Part shown: positions 1 to 7,345 of the stretch, one piece after another | Position numbering within the stretch: position 1 is the first letter of the stretch | Layout: every line of letters begins with the position of its first letter | Notes under the pieces: generated by a model | Told to the model about the DNA's origin: nothing | Databases searched by the model: none | The model's input: only the letters and a program-made list of their open reading frames with translations | Origin: Rhodocollybia butyracea | Lineage: Eukaryota > Basidiomycota > Agaricomycetes > Agaricales > Omphalotaceae | Assembly: GCA_015501585.1 (NCBI GenBank) | Contig: JADNRY010001037.1 | Span: 1 to 18,447, forward strand | Direction of reading: 5' to 3' | DNA: 18,447 nt | Made by a program: the position numbers and the translations under genes

Positions 1-271
1 AGGATGAAGAACATGGGGCTTAACGGGAATGGATCTCCAAAGTCCGGCTTGAATGGTTTTGGTAATCACTCACGGACAAGCTCATCATCAGGTCAATTGG
101 TGATCGTTTAACTCATGGATGCCTTGTCAGTTTACTAATGCGTGTCTGTTGTTTTCTTTCCGTGTAGGGTTAGATGACGACGTGAATACTCAGTTATCGA
201 TGTCAGTTTTACAACGAAAGCTCTTGAAGATTGACACGTCGGGTCCGTTGCCTCATGGCCGGCGGCATTGA
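1..271 (+). CDS. 3' end of an unidentified gene (last two exons, 5' part outside the window)
   Basis: Two exons can be read: 1-91 in frame 1 and 168-271, joined over a 76-nt intron (92-167) that has a good ACTAATG branch-like site at 134-140 and a TGTAG acceptor. The donor (GTCAAT) is weak, but it is the only nearby one that keeps the frame: the GTGATC at 100 leads at once to a stop. The C-terminus is polar and Gly/Asn/Ser-rich, then reads LDDDVNTQLS, and ends with TGA at 269-271. This looks like a disordered tail and no domain is visible, so no function is given. The sequence after it, with TTTGATATTGTATATTTAG at 331-349, is AT-rich 3' flank. Confidence 0.5.
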
Positions 272-1122
272 CGACGGATAGTGTTTTTTGGACTTTATGT
301 GCTTGTAACCTAGATAGTAATTGGGTTACATTTGATATTGTATATTTAGATTCAGTTTATTGGGTGAACTGATATGAGTCGCGTTAATGGCCTGACCATT
401 CACCTTACTGTCCAACTTAGAGAATACCCGCCTATCGTCTAGCGAGTCCACTTACAATTTCTTACAGCACCCTTCGCCTAAATTACATTCCTATTACCTC
501 CTATTACCCGTCATGCGATCTCCGCCCTCGGATAGTTAGTCAACTGCTCGAGTCTGATGAAAATGTTCTATTTTCCATAGTAGTACGATGCTATACATGG
601 GTTGTTTGAGCGTGGATAGCTCTGATGACAGTCTACCTTCCATGCAACCTCCAGACACCTCGACGTATCAGTTAGCAAGCAACCCGCAGCCTATACTAAC
701 ACTGAACCCTTAGACCTATACGTCTGGGTCCTCGACCTTCCTTTCAGATCCGTACCGTGATATCTCTCGCGTCTGCCACGACCTCATACCCATAGATAGG
801 CTGACTGACGTTCGGAGCAAGGAGTTCGATGTTTCGATTTGGCTGCGGTGGCGTTGAGTCTGGGCGGTGTACTGCCTACCGCTGAGGGCCCCGAAAGGCA
901 TCACGTACATTCGTTTGAATCGGTCGTTGATAATGAGCAAAGATACGAGAAGATTGGCGTTTTCTTCAGCACTAATATACGATGAGCCACGTTAGAAAAA
1001 CAAGCAAACGCACAAGAGCCAAATACGCACCCAAGTGATCAACACCTTGACTGGGTTCTCTCGAAACATGGTTTTTCCCTCCGAATGGTATAATATGGAA
1101 GATACAACATGCCTCACCTTCA
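272..1122. other. Intergenic stretch with one possible small exon
   Basis: I see no secure gene. On the + strand, TACTAAC at 694-700 followed by CCTTAG at 708-713 looks like a fungal branch site plus 3' splice site. The following 47 codons (714-854, stop 855-857) read smoothly, including SDPYRDISRVCHDLIPIDRL. No convincing upstream exon was found; ATG at 588 is possible but its best donors give another frame. The opposite strand is also open from about 979 to 712 (about 90 codons). At most one of these readings is real, and both may be remnants. The rest is AT-rich without recognisable content. Confidence 0.25.
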
Positions 1123-1768
1123 TCAAAAGATCTTTCTCGCACACACCCAATGAAACTTTTCTTCAAATCGCCCAACGTATTCAGTGTCAACCACACTCTC
1201 TACATCCGTCAACTCGGCACCATACTCCTCCAACATCTTATCGTTCCCTTCAATTCCCAAGCCCGTCCGAAAACATCTTCGCTCCCATCCAATCATCTCT
1301 CATAACATCTCCCTCTCCAACGTGCAGATTAAACAACAGCCATCCTCCCGGCCTCAACCACCTATCATTTTCTTCACCATAGGCCCCTGCTCGTCTCGGG
1401 GTAGATGAAACAATGAATAGAACCCCATCACAGCGTCGAAAAGACCCAGGTTTAAAATTCAATGCCATCATATCGCTCTGCATAAATTGGGCCGAAGGAA
1501 CGTATTGCTTTGCAAGAGATATCTGGGCAAACGAGATGTCTACTCCCAGTACATCGAAACCAAGGCCAACGAGCATTTGGGTTGCCGGTCTACCTGCGCC
1601 GCAGCCGAGCTCAAGGACTTTTCCGCCTTCAGGAAGCGATTTGGCCAGCTTTTCGATGTAGGACATTCGCTTTAGGGTTGGCCGCGGGGAAGCCCAGGCG
1701 TCATACTTTGAGGCTATTGCATTGTAGCCTTGTTCGACGATTGACTTTAGGTCGGAGGAAGTAGACAT
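1123..1768 (-). pseudogene. Class I SAM-dependent methyltransferase, copy 1, nearly full length with three frameshifts
   Basis: ATG at 1768 opens a small (about 214-aa) SAM-dependent methyltransferase of the UbiE/methyltransferase-11 type. Seen in sequence: motif I VLELGCGAGRP at about residues 51-61 (SAM-binding glycine loop), the acidic end of strand 2 in DVLGVDIS at 72-79, then SDMMALNF, WLRPGG and FNLHVGEGD, which is the usual order. The frame breaks three times: an extra T in the T4 run at 1439-1442, a lost base near 1361-1366 that restores the first frame, and an extra A near 1254-1256. Reading across these recovers FDAVMGFYSLFHLPRDEQGP and a C-terminus ending HWVCARKIF with TGA at 1123-1125. 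The substrate is unknown. It is either a recent pseudogene or a gene hit by sequence errors; everything else about the reading frame is well kept. Confidence 0.8.
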
Positions 1769-1784
1769 AATAGCCTACTACTTA

Positions 1785-1872
1785 GACGCCCGTAGTAAGC
1801 CATCACGTTAATTCTCAAACCATCTTAGAATCTGACTGCCTTCCCCATCTCGTGTACCTGTCGCAGAACGGG
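1785..1872 (+). pseudogene. Remnant of the 5' end of the small membrane-protein gene, copy 1
   Basis: This stretch upstream of methyltransferase copy 1 matches the region around the start of the small gene at 4569. Shared words include TAGACGCCCG (1785-1794 against 4549-4558) and CATCTCGTGTA-CTGTCGC (1848-1865 against about 4602-4620). The residues PHLVY are kept, but the ATG is lost and similarity stops within about 20 codons. It shows that the methyltransferase and the small gene were divergent neighbours before duplication. Confidence 0.55.
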
Positions 1873-2109
1873 AGGTGTAAACTCGCGGGATGCAGTAAGC
1901 ATTTCACATGTAAAAATCAACATTTTTTGATAAGGAAGGTGTGTTTATTACAAAGTTACAAAGGAACAAGTGCCAAACTACAGAAAGAAGCTGAGTATCA
2001 AATGTATAACCGGGAGAAAGTACTGCTGGATAAAACGTTCAGGATTAGGATTTATATTGATCGATAAAAAGGTAAGGAGGACCTCTGTGAGGCTGCTATC
2101 AGCTTAAAC

Positions 2110-3108
2110 TCAAGTGAGTCCTGCACCCTCGGCATTGCATTCATTCAAAAATCCCTGCTCCTCCCCATCTTGGTTAAATAGGAACGGTTGATTGTTCCAC
2201 CCAACCGAAAGAAGTCCGCCGTCAAGCTCCCCGTCGGAGTCTCCAAAGTCGCAGCATGCAACAAGAGTATCTACATCGAACAAAATTTCAGCAGCAAGTT
2301 CCCCGAATGATTGAATTTGCTATGGAAGACATTAACGGTCAGAAATCCAGTTTATCTTAGACTTCGAAAAGGTACATTGCATACCGATTGGGTGCTGTGG
2401 AAGCTGTCGTACGCCCACTCACTGTCACTCATCCAGTGATAATCAAAGACCATTCCACCCTCGTTGTCCTCCGCTCTTTTTACTGAGGGGGAAAACTGTA
2501 GAGCACGGAGACCATGAAGTCCATTCATCTTTTTGAAATGGATGTCATGGAAGGTTCCATTGACAGTTACGTTCCCAATCGACCTCCAGTCTCCCTCAGG
2601 CGCTTCTCGATGCAAACGACACGCAACGCCGCATCCAGTGATAGGGGGTATTCGAGCATCATGGGGAAAATTTCAGAACCAGATTCCATGATGTCCCGAC
2701 CATTAAGTACGAAAACACCGAAAAATATCGCAATGACAGCAGTGAGACCAACTGCCGCGCAGGCGAAAGGTCCGGCGGATGTACATACTGCCTGTGTGAT
2801 TTTACCGAATCCTTCAATGGCGGCAATCGAAACAGCATCAGCTGCTTCAGTCGAGAGAACTATAAGCTCGTCGCCCCCGACTTTTCCAGCGACTTGACCA
2901 GTGATGGTGCCATTTTCCGCAACAAAATAAGTCACTGGAGTGTTGTATACTATAGAAGAATCGGAGGAGCGGTCATCGATTTCTCTCGTAGAGAAAGGAG
3001 ACCCCCGCGCCTCCAGACGAGGTGCAAGGTTTCCTTCAGTAGAAACGGCATTCCCGAGGCCCGTCAACTTGCAGTGAGCACAACTACTAATGAGCGCAGA
3101 ATGAACAT
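2110..3108 (-). CDS. Unrecognised protein with signal peptide and one membrane segment; two apparent frameshifts
   Basis: ATG at 3108-3106 starts a typical signal peptide (MFILRSLVVVLTAS). A probable 5'-UTR intron precedes it (GTATGT to CTTAG, about 3158-3109). The coding sequence then needs one missing base at 3065-3070 (GCAAGTTGACG), runs in a long open frame, needs a second missing base in the A-run at 2663-2673, and continues to a GTATGC donor. The intron is 2384-2320 (65 nt); the last exon is 2319-2110, ending in TGA. With the two bases added the length is a multiple of three. Visible parts: a polar segment with VYNTPVTYFVAENGTITGQV, a hydrophobic helix (FACAAVGLTAVIAIFFGVFV), a CGVAC pair, a Trp-rich segment (DYHWMSDSEWAYDSF) and an acidic, Cys-containing C-terminus. 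I do not recognise the family. An alternative start at 3151 without a signal peptide avoids the first break. Confidence 0.55.
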
Positions 3109-4256
3109 CTAAGTAGCGCCTATAAGGAGACCATACAGTGTGGAAAGGAGAGAACATACCGATGATGATGTCGGAGTACTTTGACTGCACAACGAAAGCT
3201 CGAGATTTTAAACCGGTTCTACGCTCGTCAACTATAGGTTAGCTTGGTCTTGCACCCAGGCACATATGTATACACCACACTCATATTTGTTCCTATACAT
3301 GCAGGGGGGCTGACCTTGGAAACGGTGAGCAAGGCGTACTACTACCTCGCTCACAGCCGTTACAGTTTAAAAGCCAAGAGAAGTTCGACCATGAGTTGTA
3401 CTTGGATACTTGTCCTGATCTGCCGACTAGTGCCCGTCATGGCATAGATATAACTGTGATCTTCACTTCCTCAGGTTGAAAATCAAGAACAGCTTGGCGA
3501 GAGCGTATCCCATGTATCTCGCTACTCCAAGACATAGATCTCGTGCCAGTTTTTCGTTAAAAATTCTATCACAGCGGAGGATGCATGACCTTCCGCATTA
3601 ATCCCTAAGCTTACCTTTGCATGCTTTAGTCTGCCCTTGGCGTGCCCATTGGCAATGTCCTCTATTCATACTTATCCTTGGATGTGAAGTCTTATCGGTG
3701 ATACACATACTCAACACGTTCTAGCTTTGCGCTCGACGCCAACCGATTTCAATGTCGGCTCTGCTCTAGTCGAACTGAACACGAGCAAGATCATGATAAT
3801 ACCGAGGGAGATAAGTAGTCCCAGTCCTCGAGAGTTTGTCTGGAACCAATTGATCATTTCTTGGTGGGTGCGAATGAGCAGAGGTGACACGGGGCTTGGA
3901 GGAGTGTAAAGAACTCGATCAACGGGCGTGATCCTTCAATGCTGCACAGTCGAGTTACGGTCACAAGTAAGATTAGATTTGGAGCGGGACGAGGCAGATT
4001 TAATGGCAAATTGAATCCAGTTTTGTGGTTCGTTTATTTTTGGGATGTGTGTATATGAAATCGCAGGAATCGACAGCGGCGCGTTGAGTATCCTTTCAGT
4101 AGACCTCCGATAGAGTAACTGCTGTGTGAGGAAGTTCTTGAACAAATGAGAGGATGCCGGGTAGTCTCAGATTCGTTGTCATCATCAAATTCGAGAGCTA
4201 TTGAGGGGCGAACATTGTTTCGACATGCTTAAGTTATCGATTCCTTACATACCTTT
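3109..4256. other. Gene-poor stretch upstream of the membrane-protein gene
   Basis: Apart from the possible 48-aa ORF inside it, I see no supported gene. Open frames on both strands are short, lack good starts, and show no composition or motif that would argue for coding. The right edge at about 4257 is sharp: methyltransferase-copy-2 homology begins there abruptly, which marks a duplication or deletion breakpoint. Confidence 0.4.
3711..3857 (-). CDS. Possible 48-aa hydrophobic small ORF
   Basis: ATG at 3857-3855 with A at -3 (AAGAAATGATC) opens 48 codons ending at TGA 3711-3713. Residues about 12-29 form a strongly hydrophobic stretch (LGLLISLGIIMILLVFSS) followed by TRAEPT, which resembles a signal peptide with a cleavage site or a single membrane anchor. 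A GTATGT donor-like site lies immediately after the stop, so this could also be the first exon of a decayed secreted-protein gene. No homology is recognised. Chance is a real alternative for an ORF this short. Confidence 0.25.
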   Translation of the reverse strand: MINWFQTNSRGLGLLISLGIIMILLVFSSTRAEPTLKSVGVERKARTC

Positions 4257-4532
4257 ACATAAATTGGGCCGAAGGAACATATTGCTTTGCAAGAGATATC
4301 TGCGCAGACGAAATGTCTACTCCCAGTACATCGAAGCCAAGGTCAACGAGCTTTTGGGTTGCCGGCCTACCTGTGCCGCAACCGAGCTCAAGGACTTTTC
4401 CGCCTTGAGGAAGCGATTTGGCCAGCTTTTCGATGTAGGCCATTCGCTTTAAGGTTGGTCTCAGGGAAGCCCAGTTGTCGTACTTTGGTTATAGCCTTGT
4501 TCTACAATCGACTTTAGGTCAGAGGAAGACAT
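4257..4532 (-). pseudogene. Truncated methyltransferase, copy 2
   Basis: ATG at 4532-4530 matches the start of copy 1 (SDLKSIVEQGY). Next to codon 16 about 10 bases are missing compared with copy 1 (GCAATAGCCT at the matching place), which breaks the frame. The following stretch is again highly similar, including LELGCGTGRPATQ and DVLGVDISSAQISLAKQYVP, and then ends abruptly at about 4257, right after PSAQFM. The C-terminal half of the domain (WLRPGG onward) is absent, so no working enzyme can come from this locus. Motif I has GCGTG where copy 1 has GCGAG. Confidence 0.8.
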
Positions 4533-4568
4533 GTATGATGTGGTAATAGACGCCCGGCGTTTTCTTAA
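4533..4568. promoter_or_regulatory. 36-bp gap between divergent start codons
   Basis: Only 36 bp separate the methyltransferase-copy-2 ATG (4532, -) from the small-protein ATG (4569, +). An in-frame TAA directly precedes the + strand ATG, so that start cannot move upstream. Promoter elements and 5' UTRs must therefore overlap the neighbouring coding sequence. The same layout, more decayed, is visible at copy 1 (about 1769-1800). Regulation is inferred from geometry only. Confidence 0.4.
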
Positions 4569-5033
4569 ATGTCACCACCACTGCTGTCCGGTTACTTTCC
4601 TCATCTCGTGTATTCTGTCGCCAACGTATCCCTTGCTTTACACCTCGTATACCAAAGAAATGCGTTCGCCGACGAAAAAGCGCGTGTCAACGCACAAGAA
4701 TCAATTTTACAATCAATCGCAGACGAATTGCGGTCGAATATACCGTTGTCACGGGATGATCTTTCGAGATTGAAGAGGCTTGCTGGAAATTCTGACAGGA
4801 ATGCTGATGGCTCAGTTGTGGAGAAAATAAGCTGGAAGGATGCGCTGCTGGAAGGACGGGAAAGATACATCAACGTAATACTGAGTCTGGTTTGTCATTA
4901 TTACATTTTACACTGAGAAAGTCGCGCTCACAATTACGCTTCACAGAGAGCCGGTCAGGACACTGACGAGAAAATCGCTCCGTCTGCGAGTGGGTACAGC
5001 CATGTGTTCTCGGCATTTGGGTTAAAGCACTGA
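4569..5033 (+). CDS. Small single-pass membrane protein with charged helical segment, 130 aa, two exons
   Basis: Exon 1 is 4569-4874, the intron 4875-4946 (72 nt, GTAATA to TTCACAG), exon 2 4947-5033 with TGA at 5031-5033; both junctions are phase 0. The start is the first ATG after an in-frame TAA. Residues about 9-25 (YFPHLVYSVANVSLALH) are hydrophobic enough for one membrane helix. They are followed by a highly charged helical stretch (FADEKARVNAQESILQSIAD, then LSRDDLSRLKRLAG), possibly a coiled coil. The C-terminus reads GYSHVFSAFGLKH. I do not recognise a named family. The reading frame is clean although both neighbours are duplicated debris, and decayed pieces of the same gene occur at 1785-1872 and 6984-7061. 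A mitochondrial or other organelle membrane location is possible but unproven. Confidence 0.7.
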
Positions 5034-5035
5034 CA

Positions 5036-5340
5036 AACACAGCTAGCACGTTCTGCCTTATCATGGTAAATCATCAGGGACGAGAACCACTACATATGGA
5101 TAATCAGCTTCATAAGTGCAGCTAAATGCTCAGCTCGGTTGCGATATTGCGGTGTCCAATTCTCGTCTTCTGGAATTCTGGAAAGACACCATGAAAATTC
5201 GAATAGCACTATATGTTATTCATACTAGTACGTAGAATTACCATGGTTCCTATCATATACTGCTCTATCTACTAGTCCTTTGGCCGTAGATCTACAGAAA
5301 ATAAACATAGAGTTTGAAGCACTATTGCGCATAAAATGGA
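5036..5340. repeat. Duplicated spacer, copy A (matches about 7062-7345), ending in the last codons of BTB1
   Basis: The segment aligns along its length with 7062-7345 with many substitutions and small indels. Shared words include TAGCACG.TCTGCCT, TATATGTTA, GGTTCCTAT.ATATACTGCTCTA and CTAGTCCT.T.GCCGTAGAT. At its right end, read on the - strand, 5339-5322 gives PFYAQ plus stop, matching the BTB1 C-terminus (AFYAQ plus stop at 7330). Similarity stops there, so the duplicated block reached just inside the BTB1 3' coding end. Confidence 0.75.
5322..5339 (-). pseudogene. Remnant of the BTB1 C-terminal codons
   Basis: The - strand reads P-F-Y-A-Q-stop, the same residues that end the intact BTB1 protein at 7330-7347. 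It lies at the edge of the duplicated spacer, where spacer similarity also runs in the same orientation. Five residues alone would be chance, so the flanking homology is the real support. Confidence 0.55.
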
Positions 5341-5417
5341 ATATGGCTAACGGGCCGCCTGTTTCCTGTCTTTCCCTTCAAGCGCCCATTTGAGAACGCG
5401 CGAGCAATCTCACCACC

Positions 5418-6728
5418 ATGGGCATTCGTTCGCTCGTCAAATCTAGCATATTTACTTCGAAGCACATACACACACCCATTGAAACCTTTTATGCACCAAT
5501 CTGGAAAATTCCAAACGAGCTCATGCTGCTCGTTTTCCAGAAACTCTGCTACGACTATGACGATAAGACAATACTTGTAAAGGGGCAACCGAATTGCGCA
5601 TGGCCACTGCTGTTGAGTGCAGTCTGCTCCAACTGGCGCCGTATAATGCTGGATAATCCTACGCTATGGTCCATCATTTCCGTCACATTCACAAAAACTA
5701 GCAAAATGTCCAAGGGTTGTACTATCTTTCTTGAACGATCAAAAACAGCTCCATTGATAATCTATTTACGATTGCCATCTTCACTACCTTCCGGAAAGAC
5801 CATCCGCCACCCAGCCTTTCAAGCTCTCGTCAATGAAGCCCCACGATGGAAAACGCTTTACCTCAGAGGGGATTTTGGGATTCTCAGGATTAATCACCCC
5901 ATGTGCATAGTTGCATCATTACCGAAACTTGAAACCCTCTTTCTAGTAAATTCGGAATCCACCGAAACAGTTTCGAACTTCCAGCTTGTACCAATGCCAA
6001 ATCTCCACAAGGTTTTTATCCCAGCTTTGCGGGCACCAATCGATCTCCAGTCAAATTTTCCATGGACACAGCTCACTTCATTGCGCCTCCAGGGATTACA
6101 CGATGTCCCATCATTGGTAAAGCTCTGTCCCAATCTGATAGACCTAGCCCTCATTTTGGATTGCCGACTGGGCGAGGCATTTCCACAACCTCCAATGGCC
6201 ATTCGCCACAAACGTGTGCAATCACTATCATTGTGGCTTGAGAAGGATCCATCATCGTGCTATGTGGAGGAACCCAACATGTTAAAAGTTATGAAAAAAG
6301 TTTTGGATATGCTTGAATTCCCCTCTTTGGTTTCTTTGATTGTCCGGTGTTATCAAATGCCACCGCTAATTTCCCATTGCATCGCTGGTTTAGCTATTGT
6401 GGACAGATTCATTCAAAGATCATCGTGCACTCTCAGAAAGTTTTCAATCCACAATATCTATGTTTTTGATTGTCTCGATATCTTCACTACAATTCTCCAC
6501 CACAACCCTTCCATTAGGCACCTCATCATGCATTTCGATTCGTCAAGAAGTCGAGTAGCCCAAGATATCGTTGACCTTTTACGACCCACCCGTTCGAGCG
6601 CCAGCCCGCTGAGTGCGCATGCACTCCAAGCCCCACCAACACTCCTGCCCAAACTGCAACAAGTAAATGTTTTCACGTGGAAAAAGAACTGCAATGAGCT
6701 GCAAATGGAGGAAATATTTCATTATTGA
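5418..6728 (+). CDS. F-box protein with leucine-rich C-terminal region, 436 aa, single exon
   Basis: ATG sits in a good context (CACCACCATGG) and the frame is open without introns to TGA at 6726-6728. Residues about 28-84 are an Agaricomycete-type F-box: WKIPNELMLLVFQKL, then LLLSAVCSNWRRIMLDNPTLW, the pattern that binds Skp1 in SCF ubiquitin ligases. The rest has irregular leucine-rich segments (LPKLETLFLV, MPNLHKVFIPALR, LTSLRLQGLHDVPSLVKLCP, NPSIRHLIMHF), the usual substrate-binding layout of this family. Substrate unknown. The gene is flanked by two copies of the spacer that follows BTB1, so its promoter lies next to former BTB1 3' flank. The C-terminus (MEEIFHY) comes rather early for this group and could be a truncation. 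Confidence 0.9.
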   Translation: MGIRSLVKSSIFTSKHIHTPIETFYAPIWKIPNELMLLVFQKLCYDYDDKTILVKGQPNCAWPLLLSAVCSNWRRIMLDNPTLWSIISVTFTKTSKMSKGCTIFLERSKTAPLIIYLRLPSSLPSGKTIRHPAFQALVNEAPRWKTLYLRGDFGILRINHPMCIVASLPKLETLFLVNSESTETVSNFQLVPMPNLHKVFIPALRAPIDLQSNFPWTQLTSLRLQGLHDVPSLVKLCPNLIDLALILDCRLGEAFPQPPMAIRHKRVQSLSLWLEKDPSSCYVEEPNMLKVMKKVLDMLEFPSLVSLIVRCYQMPPLISHCIAGLAIVDRFIQRSSCTLRKFSIHNIYVFDCLDIFTTILHHNPSIRHLIMHFDSSRSRVAQDIVDLLRPTRSSASPLSAHALQAPPTLLPKLQQVNVFTWKKNCNELQMEEIFHY

Positions 6729-6840
6729 TTCTCTGTTGAGGGTAGGGTTATACCTATGCTCTCCTGCACTCTTGTGTGGGCTTGCCGGGGTAGCTTGGTA
6801 GCTTCGAGTATCTATACTACATATCCCTTTACTTGTTCTA
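6729..6840 (+). other. 3' flank of the F-box gene
   Basis: The stretch between the F-box stop and the next duplicated fragment contains no ORF. It is taken as 3' UTR and flank. No clear polyadenylation motif stands out. Confidence 0.3.
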
Positions 6841-6941
6841 GGAAGCGATTCGTCCAGTCTTTCGATCTGGGCCATTCGCGTTAGAGTTGGTGTTGGTCGC
6901 GGGGAAGCCTAGCTATCATATCTTGGGTATTGCATTGTAGT
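6841..6941 (-). pseudogene. Methyltransferase fragment, copy 3
   Basis: About 100 bp align with copy 1 at about 1631-1727: GGAAGCGATT, TTTCGAT.T.GG.CATTCGC, GGTCGCGGGGAAGCC and TATTGCATTGTAG are shared, in the same orientation. It corresponds to roughly residues 15-48 of the enzyme, just before motif I. It has frameshifts and cannot encode a protein. Confidence 0.7.
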
Positions 6942-6983
6942 TCAACTTCAACGCTGAAAAAACCTGAAAGGTACGATTTACAG

Positions 6984-7061
6984 AAAGCCACTGGGTAGAA
7001 AATCGCTGTCTCATAGGTACAACCAAAAAATGTTTTTGGCATCCGAGTTAAAACCCTGGCA
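6984..7061 (+). pseudogene. Fragment of small membrane-protein exon 2, copy 3
   Basis: The stretch matches exon 2 of the small gene (4947-5033), including its acceptor (TTACAG here, TTCACAG there), GAGAAAATCGCT against GTAGAAAATCGCT, and GGCATTTGGGTTAAA against GGCATCCGAGTTAAA. Frame breaks (for example TAG after the acceptor) show that it is dead. Exon 1 is missing; the methyltransferase fragment abuts almost directly, so an internal deletion removed the middle of the block. Confidence 0.6.
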
Positions 7062-7345
7062 TATACAATTGCTCGTATACAGCTACTTAGCACGCTCTGC
7101 CTACCGCTACATACTATCCAGGCAAATCTTCAGAGCGCGACGATAGCAGTATCAATCCACGTCGTCTGAATTTTGAAAAGACTCCATTGTGAAAATCCGA
7201 ATGGCAATATATGTTACAATATCTTTACCGGTACGTAGAAATACATTGGTTCCTATTATATACTGCTCTACTAGTCCTCTAGCCGTAGATCCACATAAAA
7301 TAAAAATAGAATCGGAAGGACAAAAACTATCACTGCGCGTAAAAC
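7062..7345. repeat. Duplicated spacer, copy B (matches 5036-5340), running into the BTB1 3' end
   Basis: This is the 3' flank of the intact BTB1 gene and the partner of copy A. Similarity continues from the end of the small-gene exon 2 fragment through the BTB1 stop codon at 7330-7332 and the last few codons. Divergence is high enough that the duplication is not recent. Confidence 0.75.

Noticed and set aside
1035..1408. Pro/Ser-rich + strand frames over methyltransferase copy 1
   Set aside because: Antisense of the methyltransferase C-terminus; no ATG start or motif.
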